Virus record (IMG/VR): IMGVR_UViG_3300017743_000027
Location: 1-42,857 of that record
Length of the DNA stretch: 42,857 nucleotides
Direction: 5' to 3' (one strand)
Source: a virus
A program made the position numbers and the translations under genes. The notes below the pieces were generated by a model. It did not search any database and was not told where the DNA came from. It saw only the letters and a program-made list of their open reading frames with translations. This document shows positions 16,754 to 23,752 of this stretch, piece after piece. The stretch's first letter is position 1; each line of letters opens with the position of its first letter.

Positions 16754-17523
16754 TATTTCTTTTTCTTCTTGTAGCCAGAATCAGAAACAGGGACGCATTT
16801 GCCATCTTTTTCAACATAACCTTCGTTACATTTTGGTGGATAGCCCGCTTTTTCATCAGCTTTAGATTTTTGCTTTTTTTCTAATATGCTTTTTTTAATA
16901 GCATCAGGTAATTTTTTCTGCTCTTCAGTTAAGCCTTTTTCTTTTGACTTTTTGTCGTCTTCAGCTTTAGACTTATCTTTTTTTGGCTTCTGGGCTTTTT
17001 CCCACGCATCTTTTTGCGGGCGGTCTTTATCGCCAGGTTTTGCAGGTTTATAGTTTTTTCCTTCGCGTTTTTTCTTTTTGCGAATATTATCCCAAAGCCC
17101 TTGCTTGCTTTCTGACTCATCTAATTCTTCTAATAATTCAGCTTCTGCTTCTTCGCCTTTTGTCATTTTTGTGACGCTCTTTTTGCTCCACATTTTGCAG
17201 CTCCAGTATTTAGCTTTAGTTTTTGGCCCAGGATTGTCGCATCCATGACGAGCGCGAAAACTTTTGCGACGTGCAGGATCATCGCGTTTGATCTCCATAT
17301 TTGGATCACCAAAATTTACTTTAACAACGTTACCCTTTTCGTTCTTTACGTATACCGAAAACTTTTTCGGACCACCTGACGTGCGAAATGGTTTATTAAG
17401 CTTTTTGCCCTTTTTCTCTTCAGCAGCCCAAGCTTCTTGCGTTACCTCTTCTTCCGTACCTTCAACTTCTCGAAGTTGGGCGCGAATAGATTCACTAAAA
17501 TCAAGTTCTTTATTGTTTTTCAT
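16753..17523 (-). CDS. Basic protein with virus-conserved FRARHxCxNPGPKTKA domain
   Basis: 256 residues. Residues about 50-115 carry GPKKFSVYVKNEKGNVVKVN, then FGDPNMEIKRDDPARRKSFR and ARHGCDNPGPKTKAKYWSCK. I know this domain from T4-like cyanophage and giant-virus proteins (I believe DUF5872), linked there to prohead or virion assembly. After it comes a Lys/Glu-rich, probably disordered region and a C-terminal Cys pair (CNEGYVEKDGKCVPV) ending in KKKKK. Likely a DNA-binding or core virion protein. GTGTA lies 13 nt before the ATG. Confidence 0.8.
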   Translation of the reverse strand: MKNNKELDFSESIRAQLREVEGTEEEVTQEAWAAEEKKGKKLNKPFRTSGGPKKFSVYVKNEKGNVVKVNFGDPNMEIKRDDPARRKSFRARHGCDNPGPKTKAKYWSCKMWSKKSVTKMTKGEEAEAELLEELDESESKQGLWDNIRKKKKREGKNYKPAKPGDKDRPQKDAWEKAQKPKKDKSKAEDDKKSKEKGLTEEQKKLPDAIKKSILEKKQKSKADEKAGYPPKCNEGYVEKDGKCVPVSDSGYKKKKK

Positions 17524-17573
17524 AACAGTATTATATTACACGAAATAATGCTTTTTTCACATTTTAATTTCGG
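17501..17573. repeat. Direct repeat, copy 1 (5' end and promoter of the basic-protein gene)
   Basis: 73 bp covering the first codons, start and upstream GTGTA promoter region of the gene at 16753-17523. Repeated at 18761-18833 with about three differences. It marks the edge of a tandem duplication. Confidence 0.92.
17524..17541 (-). promoter_or_regulatory. GTGTA motif before the basic-protein gene
   Basis: GTGTAATATAATA on the minus strand (GTGTA at 17537-17541), 13 nt before the ATG. The duplicated copy upstream of 18761 reads GTGTAACATAATA. Confidence 0.4.
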
Positions 17574-17578
17574 CAAAT

Positions 17579-17665
17579 AACAACGCCCACGACCCTACTG
17601 CTTTTCAGCGAATTGATTTAAGCGCTGATTTACCAATTGGGGCGGCTATTTTTAACTGTACATAA
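17579..17665 (+). pseudogene. Decayed C-terminal fragment of the tail-fibre-like gene
   Basis: An in-frame stretch reads AFQRIDLSADLPIGAAIFNC and then stops. It matches PFEQIDLSDDLPIGAQGCIL of the protein at 14061-15677 (encoded near 15377-15440). It has no start and is cut off on both sides. It lies convergent to the paralogue at 17652, exactly as the intact fibre gene lies convergent to 15674, so it is a leftover of the same duplication. Confidence 0.75.
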
Positions 17666-18761
17666 ACTCGTACAAGAAATGTTTAGTGTCCACATCTCCT
17701 GGTGGAGGGGGGAAAGCTGGAAGAAATATTTCTTCAGATACAAATGCAGGAGTGCTATTCATCCAAGGGCTAGACCTTTGATAAACGTCTGCCGAATTTA
17801 ATTGAAAAATTGCAGGATCTCTGACGAATTTCACTTCGAAATTGGTGAATTCACTAAAAGGAAAAACTACATTTTGATAATCGATAATGAGAGACCTTAC
17901 TGATGCAAAATTAAGATCACCGCTCATCATGTGATTACAATTTAGACTATACATGGTGTTTATTTGACCTATAACTGGATCATCTATCCACGAAACATGA
18001 ACAAAATCCATCAACGCAGGCGAGCTCATAAACCAATTAGTTCCAACCCATAATCTTGAAGCTTTTGGGTCAAAATCCCCAAGCCCATTAGCTTGATATA
18101 AAGTTTGCCAATCATTAGGATTGTGAGCCCTAGTTCCAGGCCACCGTCCATACATATCTTTTCCGTTTACTTCAAGAGCTACTTCTCCCTTGCCTGAGGG
18201 AAGTTTGAAATTTTCGCCATAACGATTTTTAACCGTAGTTTCCTGTTCCAAGTAAGAATAGCAATCGCTTAGCGTTTGCGAATAATGATTTAAATATCCA
18301 TTTCTTTCTATATTGTGCCAATGGTTAACTCTAAATGTCATGTATGGCTCTTGTAAACTTTTCCAAATTTGGTGGCTCCAATATTTTTCTGCATTAGCAT
18401 GGATATATTTAGGATTAGGAAGAGGTGAGCCCGTCATAAGAAAAGACATTAGGGCGCTTTTACTTTCAAATCCGTGTTCTGGATTTACATAACTTTCATC
18501 ACATTGAGATAATGACAATCCTTCGAGGGCTTTTTTCTCAAAAGAGATGCCACATTTTCTTCTGTCGTATATTTTTTTCTTATCTTGCGCTGCTCGATTA
18601 CAAAAAGAAAGTTGTCGATACCTATCTAGGACTAAATGAGCTTCATCGCAATCGGCATAGACGCAATCATCTCTCCTAAAAACTTGAGGTTCAGGTATAT
18701 CATTAAAGGGCCAATCCAGGTCATCCCTTAATGTAAAATTCTTACCCCCAAGTTCGGGCAT
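17652..18761 (-). CDS. Cysteine-bearing phage protein A', unknown (duplicate of 15674-16753)
   Basis: 369 residues from the ATG at 18759-18761 (a TTG lies directly before it). Shares with the gene at 15674 the start MPELGGK, WPFNDIPEP, RRDDCVYADC, FCNRAAxDKKKIYDRRKCG, MTGSP, NDWQTLYQANGLGDFD-like and VSWIDxPVIG segments, but differs clearly in between, so both copies have been kept and have diverged. Its upstream DNA is a copy of the basic-protein gene start, leaving a 13-codon leader frame (MQNNKELDARTWG) that overlaps this ATG. A role as variant host-contact proteins is plausible but unproven. Confidence 0.75.
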   Translation of the reverse strand: MPELGGKNFTLRDDLDWPFNDIPEPQVFRRDDCVYADCDEAHLVLDRYRQLSFCNRAAQDKKKIYDRRKCGISFEKKALEGLSLSQCDESYVNPEHGFESKSALMSFLMTGSPLPNPKYIHANAEKYWSHQIWKSLQEPYMTFRVNHWHNIERNGYLNHYSQTLSDCYSYLEQETTVKNRYGENFKLPSGKGEVALEVNGKDMYGRWPGTRAHNPNDWQTLYQANGLGDFDPKASRLWVGTNWFMSSPALMDFVHVSWIDDPVIGQINTMYSLNCNHMMSGDLNFASVRSLIIDYQNVVFPFSEFTNFEVKFVRDPAIFQLNSADVYQRSSPWMNSTPAFVSEEIFLPAFPPPPGDVDTKHFLYEFMYS

Positions 18762-18833
18762 CAAGTTCTTTATTATTTTGCATAACAGTATTATGTTACA
18801 CGAAATAATGCTTTTTTCACATTTTAATTTCGG
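18761..18833. repeat. Direct repeat, copy 2 (leftover 5' end and promoter)
   Basis: Copy of 17501-17573. Here the basic-protein gene is reduced to its first eight codons plus promoter, so the copied promoter now serves the paralogue at 17652-18761. Confidence 0.92.
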
Positions 18834-19166
18834 GGCTAAGAATAACTACATACTTTACCTCCTACAATTTATACCCCCGCTGATTTTTTTTGGGTTGCTA
18901 TTTTTTGAGTTTTTTATTTTTTATACAAGGTTTTTGGTTTTTTGTATTTAGTTTTATGGTTTTGGTTTTTTGTTTTTATACCATTTGGATTTTTTTTAGT
19001 TAGCTATTATTTGAAAATGTAAATTATTAAAAATGAGAATGAGAAATACCACCCCCCGCAACATCCTGATTATCAACGATTTATGAAAATTCAAAAAAGC
19101 ACCCTATCCTCTTTTTTTACAAAAGAATTGTGCAATAAAATAGTTGAAAGGTAATTCCGAATAAAT
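18834..19166. other. Strand-switch intergenic region
   Basis: About 330 bp between minus-strand virion genes and plus-strand small genes. It holds a very T-rich plus-strand tract (about 18870-18990, many TTTTTGG runs) and one degenerate hairpin arm of the composite repeat (about 19059-19086, ctgattatcaacgatttatg). No gene seen. A divergent control region or replication-related site is possible; nothing proves it. Confidence 0.5.
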
Positions 19167-19201
19167 TTGACTTTAGTTAAATAATAAACGATAGTATAAG
19201 T
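19167..19201 (+). promoter_or_regulatory. Leaderless promoter of the gene at 19202
   Basis: TTGACT (19167-19172), 17 nt, GATAGT (19190-19195), 6 nt, ATG. Fits the fixed spacing rule seen throughout the right-hand region. Confidence 0.7.
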
Positions 19202-19441
19202 ATGACAGAATTAGATATAATGCACACAGAAGCTAGAATAAAACAAGTCAAAGCAATCATCGCAGAGACTCGCAAGAATTCCACGGATGCCACCCGTGCA
19301 AATGATGAAGAGGCTATTGAGGAGCTTGCTATGCCTGAGCTTAGAAAAGCCGAGAAAAGACTTGCCGAACTAAAAGACAGGCATGAGAGGTTTGACAAAT
19401 TTCTCGACAAGTTGGAAACCCGTCACACTAACCTAAAATAA
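19202..19441 (+). CDS. Small coiled-coil protein, unknown
   Basis: 79 residues, nearly all charged helix with heptad-like Leu/Ile (KRLAELKDRHERFDKFLDKL). First gene of the plus-strand early-type run. Own promoter ends 6 nt before the ATG; no ribosome site, so the mRNA is probably leaderless. Confidence 0.75.
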   Translation: MTELDIMHTEARIKQVKAIIAETRKNSTDATRANDEEAIEELAMPELRKAEKRLAELKDRHERFDKFLDKLETRHTNLK

Positions 19442-19454
19442 TTGCAAATAAAAT

Positions 19455-19489
19455 TTGCATAAATTAAATAAATAGATTACATTATACTT
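19455..19489 (+). promoter_or_regulatory. Leaderless promoter of the gene at 19490
   Basis: TTGCAT (19455-19460), 17 nt, TACATT (19478-19483), 6 nt, ATG. Confidence 0.65.
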
Positions 19490-19795
19490 ATGACATTAAC
19501 ATTAGAAGACTACGAACAAATTAACGATGATGCTTTTGAAGGCACTTTTTACTATGGCGATAATATGGTTATCGCTCAAATCAGCACAGATTGGGTTTTT
19601 GATCCATGCCTACGAGATTTCTTTGGTAGATCCGATTTTGAAATAAACGCCGTTGTTTTGTCAGCCCAACAATATGACAACAATGACAACTCCACAGAGT
19701 TAACCATAACAAACGAGGAAATTGAAAACTTCGTTGAAAACGAAATGAACGAATGGTTTCAAGATCACTTTGAAGGTCTTGCCGAAACAGTTTAA
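19490..19795 (+). CDS. Acidic small protein, unknown
   Basis: 101 residues, strongly acidic, with DDAFEGTFYYGDNMVIAQIS at the start and NEMNEWFQDHFEGLAE at the end. No family recognised. Acidic small early proteins often mimic DNA or bind host enzymes, but nothing specific supports that here. Separate promoter; followed by composite repeat R1. Confidence 0.75.
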   Translation: MTLTLEDYEQINDDAFEGTFYYGDNMVIAQISTDWVFDPCLRDFFGRSDFEINAVVLSAQQYDNNDNSTELTITNEEIENFVENEMNEWFQDHFEGLAETV

Positions 19796-20161
19796 ATGTT
19801 TATCATAAACATATATATAAAATAAATCACAAACATATACATTGTATAAATCATATAATGTATATAAGTGTTTTTATACTAGCTATACAATTGTAACCCT
19901 TTGATGCTTAGGCACTTAGGGAATTGGCACGATATATGTACAAAAAAGTCATAAGTCGTTGAATACCAAGGGTTTACAAAATCGCGCGTTTTCATAAAGT
20001 GTTGATAATCAGTAACTTACGACAAAAATAGTCCTGCCCGCGTAAGTCGTTGAGTATGAGCAACTTATGACATAAAATAAAATTAACCAATGCAACTGCC
20101 CCCTAGTAGTATGGTGCAATAAAATAATTGTCAAAAAAAGTGAAAATAATTGCAAATAAAT
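19796..20161. other. Gene-free stretch holding repeat R1
   Basis: About 365 bp without a gene. Besides R1 it has an A+T-rich ATATAT/TATAC part (19805-19890). No other feature seen. Confidence 0.6.
19950..20069. repeat. Composite hairpin repeat R1 (three arms)
   Basis: Three related imperfect hairpins (19951-19976, 19993-20021, 20041-20069) of the type AAGTCGTTG, short loop, CAA-(N)ACTTA, with a CGCGCG core between the first two. Lies between two plus-strand transcription units. Confidence 0.85.
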
Positions 20162-20196
20162 TTGACTTTTGTCGATAACTAGATTAGTTTAATAGT
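20162..20196 (+). promoter_or_regulatory. Leaderless promoter of the gene at 20197
   Basis: TTGACT (20162-20167), 17 nt, TAGTTT (20185-20190), 6 nt, ATG. Confidence 0.75.
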
Positions 20197-20343
20197 ATGT
20201 TAGATAAGAAAATAAAACAATTCATTCAAGACAATGGTCTTGTCCGTATCCAAGCGAGCCCGATGTCCGAGGCTTTCGACCTTTGGGAGTGTGTGGGTGG
20301 TCATGTTTGGACTTTTGACATGATCAAGCAAGCAGTAAAATAA
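20197..20343 (+). CDS. 48-residue protein, unknown
   Basis: Starts MLDKKIKQFIQDNG and ends DMIKQAVK. The segment ASPMSEAFDLWECVGGHVWT is compact and aromatic, so a small folded protein is likely. Found from its promoter, which ends 6 nt before the ATG. No family recognised. Confidence 0.75.
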   Translation: MLDKKIKQFIQDNGLVRIQASPMSEAFDLWECVGGHVWTFDMIKQAVK

Positions 20344-20355
20344 TTCGCTTTTTGC

Positions 20356-20392
20356 TTGCAATTGCATAAAAAATAGTTTACTTTAAATATAT
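20356..20392 (+). promoter_or_regulatory. Leaderless promoter of the gene at 20393
   Basis: TTGCAA (20356-20361), 17 nt, TACTTT (20379-20384), 8 nt, ATG. Confidence 0.6.
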
Positions 20393-20671
20393 ATGATTAA
20401 GACAAATAAAACAACATTCAAAGCAATCGTTCATGTGTTCTCTCTTGACGGAAATAAACTTCCTTTGTGGAATACGCACACAAACACTTTCATTGACATT
20501 GATAAAACACATCACATCTTGGAAATTACTGCTGAAAACAAGCACGAAGTTCGTGCCAAGATCTCTCGCATGATGCCAACACTTCAACACAAAGTCCAAT
20601 TTAAAAAAGGCTTTGAAGCAAAAGAAGGCGACAACGCTACTTGGTACATCCAACAAATTTACACAAAATAA
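20393..20671 (+). CDS. Small protein, unknown
   Basis: 92 residues, basic, alternating strands and helices (FKAIVHVFSLDGNKLPLW, HHILEITAENKHEVRAKISR). No family recognised. Own promoter with an 8-nt gap to the ATG. Confidence 0.75.
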   Translation: MIKTNKTTFKAIVHVFSLDGNKLPLWNTHTNTFIDIDKTHHILEITAENKHEVRAKISRMMPTLQHKVQFKKGFEAKEGDNATWYIQQIYTK

Positions 20672-20673
20672 GT

Positions 20674-20710
20674 TTGACACAACGCCTTTAATCCATTACT
20701 TTATATACAT
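20674..20710 (+). promoter_or_regulatory. Leaderless promoter of the gene at 20711
   Basis: TTGACA (20674-20679), 17 nt, TACTTT (20697-20702), 8 nt, ATG. It starts 2 nt after the previous stop codon. Confidence 0.75.
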
Positions 20711-20923
20711 ATGACAAATACATTACTAGAAGAAAAAAGAAGATTACAAAACATCATTAAAGACAACCAAGACGATGCCGACAACGGCTCAATTTCTGCT
20801 CAAATGCAGTGCATTAATGCACAGAATGACCTTGATAGGACAGCACAGGCAGAGTTTAGCGATAGCGTTGCATTCTACATCCAACATACGCCATTGCCTG
20901 AACCTCTTATACTAGTTGACTAA
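20711..20923 (+). CDS. Small helical acidic protein, unknown
   Basis: 70 residues; helical N-terminal half (LLEEKRRLQNIIKDNQDDAD) and a Pro-rich end (HTPLPEPLILVD). No family recognised. Followed by a strong terminator at 20951. Confidence 0.72.
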   Translation: MTNTLLEEKRRLQNIIKDNQDDADNGSISAQMQCINAQNDLDRTAQAEFSDSVAFYIQHTPLPEPLILVD

Positions 20924-20950
20924 TAACCCTAGTATATAGGCGAATAGTAC

Positions 20951-20973
20951 AGCCCCCATATGGGGGCTTTCTT
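20951..20973 (+). terminator. Intrinsic terminator after the gene at 20711
   Basis: Perfect palindrome AGCCCCCATATGGGGGCT (20951-20968) followed by TTTCTT. Confidence 0.85.
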
Positions 20974-20989
20974 ATGCCCCCTTTTACTG

Positions 20990-21109
20990 CCTAAGCCCTT
21001 GAATACCAAGGCTTTACGCGGGTCAGCCCGTTTTTGTCATAAGTCCTTGAATACCAAAGGTTTACGAAAACGCGCGTTTTCATAAGGTGTTGAATACCAA
21101 CAACTTACG
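20990..21109. repeat. Composite hairpin repeat R2 (three arms)
   Basis: Three arms of the family (near 20990-21018, 21038-21066 and 21081-21109) with a CGGGTCAGCCCG core between the first two and CGCGCG between the last two. Lies between the terminator at 20951 and the next promoter. Confidence 0.85.
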
Positions 21110-21221
21110 AAAATAACGTTCAATTATCATGCCAATCTTCGACTCCTAAAAAGATGCACAATATGATTGCCTCATACTTGGATAATGCAAAAAGATAATT
21201 GTCAAATAATTGCAAATAAAT

Positions 21222-21256
21222 TTGACTTTAGTTAAAAAATACCTTAGTTTATACAT
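21222..21256 (+). promoter_or_regulatory. Leaderless promoter of the gene at 21257
   Basis: TTGACT (21222-21227), 17 nt, TAGTTT (21245-21250), 6 nt, ATG. The 333-bp gene-free stretch before this gene holds the terminator, R2 and this promoter. Confidence 0.75.
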
Positions 21257-21478
21257 ATGATTAACTTAAACGAAATAAAAAAAGAATTAGACTTGGATCT
21301 CGACCTTGGTTTGGCATTAGGCGAAGCCGAAGGCAACTTGAATCACTTAGCCCGCGAATCAAATTCGTCAGATTGGAAAGGTACAATCACTCAAGGCATA
21401 ACTATTCTTGACGCATTGAACGCAGTACAAAAAGCAAGAAAAGCTTTTCAAGAAATAAAACGAAATAAATCCAAATAG
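21257..21478 (+). CDS. Small helical protein, unknown (paralogue of 29986-30189)
   Basis: 73 residues. EAEGNLNHL...SDWKGTITQGITILDALNAVQKARKAF matches KAEGNLQFL...TDWRGSETEAMAVDDALTYLQEAKEIY of the minus-strand gene at 29986, so the two are paralogues on opposite strands. All-helical; no known function. Confidence 0.78.
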   Translation: MINLNEIKKELDLDLDLGLALGEAEGNLNHLARESNSSDWKGTITQGITILDALNAVQKARKAFQEIKRNKSK

Positions 21479-21480
21479 GT

Positions 21481-21515
21481 TTGACACAAGACACCAAATC
21501 AATTACCTTATATAT
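21481..21515 (+). promoter_or_regulatory. Leaderless promoter of the gene at 21516
   Basis: TTGACA (21481-21486), 17 nt, TACCTT (21504-21509), 6 nt, ATG. Starts 2 nt after the previous stop. Confidence 0.75.
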
Positions 21516-21704
21516 ATGAAAATTAATAATGGAGCAATCTATCATAGTAAATCTAATAACAAAGCCGTTCGTGTCGTGCGAGCAAATCAAAGCGAGTCTA
21601 TCGCCTACATTAAACACCATAAACAAGACATTGAAAACGAAGTTTTTTTCTCGGATCTCGTGCCTGCTACAAAAGAGCAAGTCAAGAAATACTTAGGTAA
21701 ATAA
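21516..21704 (+). CDS. Small basic protein, unknown
   Basis: 62 residues with NGAIYHSKSNNKAVRVVRA at the start, resembling a small beta-barrel fold (SH3-like), and helix at the end. First gene of a three-gene unit: the microprotein at 21704 overlaps its stop by 1 nt. Confidence 0.75.
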   Translation: MKINNGAIYHSKSNNKAVRVVRANQSESIAYIKHHKQDIENEVFFSDLVPATKEQVKKYLGK

Positions 21705-21760
21705 TGATTTTTTATATAATCCTTTCTGTCGTAATTGGTCTAATCTGTTTAAATAAATAA
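21704..21760 (+). CDS. 18-residue membrane microprotein
   Basis: MIFYIILSVVIGLICLNK, one hydrophobic segment with a C-terminal Lys. Its ATG overlaps the stop of the gene at 21516 (TAATG), which would allow translation by re-initiation. One of four such coupled hydrophobic microproteins in the window. Function unknown; lysis-timing, superinfection or membrane-stress roles are open guesses. Confidence 0.55.
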   Translation: MIFYIILSVVIGLICLNK

Positions 21761-21764
21761 AATA

Positions 21765-22076
21765 ATGAAACAAATAACAAAAAAAATTAAAAACGCTTTC
21801 GAGCAAGGCAAATCTCTAAAAGTCGGCAACACCGAGACAGACGGCAAAACCGTTTGGCTACATGGTAGCCCAATAGTCAAAAGAGATTTTGACGGATTGA
21901 TTCGTGCATCTTTAGCGGGTTATAATACACAAGTGACAAGAGAAAGAGTTAACGGAATAACAGGATTATGCTTTCGCCAAAAGAAAGGCAAGGCTGTACT
22001 AAACGATCAGGAAATTAACTCATCCGATTGGTTCGCAGTAGCATGGTACAAAGATCCAGAAATAGTCATTTTTTAA
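21765..22076 (+). CDS. Small basic protein, unknown
   Basis: 103 residues. Alternating pattern TDGKTVWLHGSPIVKR and LAGYNTQVTRERVNGITGLC, probably a small alpha/beta fold. Four nt after the microprotein stop, so likely co-translated with it. No family recognised. Followed by repeat R3. Confidence 0.75.
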   Translation: MKQITKKIKNAFEQGKSLKVGNTETDGKTVWLHGSPIVKRDFDGLIRASLAGYNTQVTRERVNGITGLCFRQKKGKAVLNDQEINSSDWFAVAWYKDPEIVIF

Positions 22077-22086
22077 CCAAAAATTT

Positions 22087-22230
22087 CATAAGTCGTTGAA
22101 TACCAAGGGTTTATGAAATCGCGCCTTTTCATAAGTCGTTGAATGCCAATGACTTATGTAAAAAATGGTCGTTTTTCGTAAGTCGTTGGTATTCAGGTGC
22201 TTTCGTAAGTCGTTGATTATTAGGTATTTA
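22087..22230. repeat. Composite hairpin repeat R3
   Basis: Two full arms (22087-22114, 22129-22158) around GCGC, then two partial arms (22177-22200, 22204-22230). Lies between plus-strand units. Confidence 0.8.
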
Positions 22231-22272
22231 TCTATTTGCTATTTGTCTATTTACTATTTATAAAAAAAATAT

Positions 22273-22307
22273 TTGACTTTATTGTATTTATTGTTTAGTT
22301 TGTATAT
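22273..22307 (+). promoter_or_regulatory. Leaderless promoter of the gene at 22308
   Basis: TTGACT (22273-22278), 17 nt, TAGTTT (22296-22301), 6 nt, ATG. Confidence 0.75.
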
Positions 22308-22499
22308 ATGACTAAATCAGAAATTGAAGCGAACATCTCTCACCTTCACGCCCACCTTGCCGAGTCCGCTGATCTCAGCGAGGCTGACAAAGTTGTTCTT
22401 CGCAACGAAATCGGCGAACTTCAGGACAAGCTCGCTCTCCTCGACTTTCAGGAGCATGATGATATTGATTATGGGTATCACGACCAATATGACCAATAA
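22308..22499 (+). CDS. Small acidic helical protein, unknown
   Basis: 63 residues; helix-rich with LRNEIGELQDKLALLDFQEH and an acidic Tyr-rich tail. The base composition is richer in G+C than its neighbours. The promoter fixes this frame rather than the overlapping one starting at 22324. Last gene of the plus-strand run; repeat R4 lies between it and the convergent gene. Confidence 0.72.
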   Translation: MTKSEIEANISHLHAHLAESADLSEADKVVLRNEIGELQDKLALLDFQEHDDIDYGYHDQYDQ

Positions 22500-22502
22500 A
22501 GT

Positions 22503-22573
22503 CGTAAGTTGTTAACTAGCAAGCGCTTATGGCGCGCTGCCCGCCGTAAGTCGTTGACTATTAACGAGTTATG
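22503..22573. repeat. Composite hairpin repeat R4
   Basis: Two arms (22503-22533 and 22546-22573) around GCGCGCTGCCCGCC. Lies between convergent gene ends, the natural place for a two-way terminator. Confidence 0.85.
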
Positions 22574-22576
22574 TAA

Positions 22577-22807
22577 TTAAAAGTCATCCATAAGCATATC
22601 GTCAAGGGCATAGGTGTCAAGCTCTTCATCTTTGTAGCTTGCCCCGTCAGGGGTTTCAGTTGAGCCACAGGCTTCTAACTCATTTGCTAAATCCTTGTAA
22701 TGAACAAATCGACGAGCCATTTTATAAAGCCCTTCGTCGTTGCCTAGCCATAAAGCTACATTCCAAGTTGCCCAATTCTTCCATCCGTTGTATGTTGTAT
22801 CTGTCAT
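22577..22807 (-). CDS. Small phage protein of the NGWKNWxTWNVALWL family
   Basis: 76 residues. Starts MTDTTYNGWKNWATWNVALW, a pattern I recognise from many phage and plasmid small proteins (DUF7249-like), of unknown function; the rest is acidic. GAAGG lies before the ATG, and the previous stop is 2 nt upstream, so it is translated from the 22810 transcript. Confidence 0.82.
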   Translation of the reverse strand: MTDTTYNGWKNWATWNVALWLGNDEGLYKMARRFVHYKDLANELEACGSTETPDGASYKDEELDTYALDDMLMDDF

Positions 22808-22809
22808 AA

Positions 22810-23010
22810 TTAACCTTCTTTGAATTCTTTTATAATTTGCTCCATTTGTTGCAGTACAGATTTTTTAGTTCCTTTAAATCCATACTCGGATTTTACGATT
22901 GCGTAGGCTGATGATCTTCCCCTCATTCCAAGACACTCTAATTTGAGAGCGGATCTGAGAGTAAGAAATCGAGCCATATCAATTTGTTCGGGTGTGTTTA
23001 ATATAATCAT
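22810..23010 (-). CDS. Small phage protein, unknown
   Basis: 66 residues. ARFLTLRSALKLECLGMRGR and YGFKGTKKSVLQQMEQIIKE resemble a short protein common in phages without known function. Own promoter directly upstream, overlapping the stop of the gene at 23042. Confidence 0.78.
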   Translation of the reverse strand: MIILNTPEQIDMARFLTLRSALKLECLGMRGRSSAYAIVKSEYGFKGTKKSVLQQMEQIIKEFKEG

Positions 23011-23045
23011 AATAGTAATATAGTTGAGTTGTTTTTGTTTGTTAA
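23011..23045 (-). promoter_or_regulatory. Leaderless promoter of the gene ending at 22810
   Basis: TTAACA (23040-23045), 17 nt, TATATT (23017-23022), 6 nt, ATG 23010. The TAA inside TTAACA is the stop codon of the upstream gene. Confidence 0.65.
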
Positions 23046-23287
23046 GCGATTTCTCTTACATCCTTCATTAATGCTTTTACTGCATCTAAATTTTGTTGCA
23101 ATAAATTGAGTTGTTTTAATATTCCTTTATAGCCGACATAGCCACCATTCATATGACCTTGCCAAGTGTCGCCCACCTTTTTAAATGTAACATCCCAAGC
23201 ACAATGGTAATCGTATGCTTTTAGTATGCCGTTTGGCAAAAGTTCAAAATCTAGTTCTTTTCCTGTGTCTTTGTCTTTTAATGTCAT
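23042..23287 (-). CDS. Small protein, unknown
   Basis: 81 residues from the ATG at 23285-23287, starting MTLKDKDTGKELDFELLPNG. The frame is open 11 codons further up, but the promoter ends 6 nt before this ATG, so the longer form would not be transcribed. N-terminal beta pattern, C-terminal helix. No family recognised. Confidence 0.75.
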   Translation of the reverse strand: MTLKDKDTGKELDFELLPNGILKAYDYHCAWDVTFKKVGDTWQGHMNGGYVGYKGILKQLNLLQQNLDAVKALMKDVREIA

Positions 23288-23322
23288 ATAAACACAATAA
23301 GCGATAAACCTAATTAACACAA
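23288..23322 (-). promoter_or_regulatory. Leaderless promoter of the gene at 23042-23287
   Basis: TTGTGT (23317-23322), 17 nt, TATTGT (23294-23299), 6 nt, ATG. Decides the start of the gene. Confidence 0.7.
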
Positions 23323-23349
23323 GAAAAAAGTGAAGTTTTTTTGTTTTTG

Positions 23350-23421
23350 TCGTAAGTTGTTGAGCGCCAAATACTTATGGCGGGCGGGCCCGCCTAAGCC
23401 CTTGATATTCAACTACTTAGG
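23350..23421. repeat. Composite hairpin repeat R5
   Basis: Arms at about 23350-23379 and 23393-23421 around GGCGGGCGGGCCCGCC. Nearly identical core to R6. The stop codon of the 24-residue microprotein lies inside its left arm. Confidence 0.88.
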
Positions 23422-23487
23422 TAATAAATAGACGATAAGGCAAGGGCTAAGGATGGCAACGCCTATAATAATGACTATTTCAATCAT
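23413..23487 (-). CDS. 24-residue membrane microprotein
   Basis: MIEIVIIIGVAILSPCLIVY then LLPK, a single hydrophobic segment. ATGA overlap with the stop of the gene at 23484. Its last codons and stop lie inside hairpin repeat R5. Second of two hydrophobic microproteins in this four-gene unit. Confidence 0.6.
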   Translation of the reverse strand: MIEIVIIIGVAILSPCLIVYLLPK

Positions 23488-23666
23488 AGCGATTTTACCT
23501 TGACCTCTTTATCATCTATATGATAAAAATCTTTATTATTGTTTCTTGCAAGAGTCCTCGCTAAACTCATTGCTCTAGCTTTAGTGTCAAGCTCGTCAAT
23601 CAACTTGCCAAAGGCAAAAACTTGAAACCATTTTCCAAAATTAGGATTTTTTCTTATTGTTATCAT
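23484..23666 (-). CDS. Small basic protein, unknown
   Basis: 60 residues: MITIRKNPNFGKWFQVFAFG at the start, then DELDTKARAMSLARTLARNN. Fits a small alpha/beta domain. Coupled by ATGA overlaps to the microproteins on both sides. Confidence 0.75.
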   Translation of the reverse strand: MITIRKNPNFGKWFQVFAFGKLIDELDTKARAMSLARTLARNNNKDFYHIDDKEVKVKSL

Positions 23667-23752
23667 TTTTTTAGTGTGTTAGTAATTATATCTTTGTGCA
23701 TTATATAAAAAACAAATACCCAAGGCAAGAGTAAAAGTATATCCCAACTCAT
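23663..23752 (-). CDS. 29-residue membrane microprotein
   Basis: MSWDILLLLPWVFVFYIMHK, then DIITNTLKK: one membrane segment with a polar, basic C-terminus. ATGA overlaps at both ends (with the genes at 23749 and 23484), which is hard to explain unless it is translated. Confidence 0.62.
   Translation of the reverse strand: MSWDILLLLPWVFVFYIMHKDIITNTLKK

Noticed and set aside
22324-22515. Alternative plus-strand frame overlapping 22308-22499
   Set aside because: The promoter points to the ATG at 22308 with standard spacing; the second frame is Ser/Thr/Phe-rich noise.
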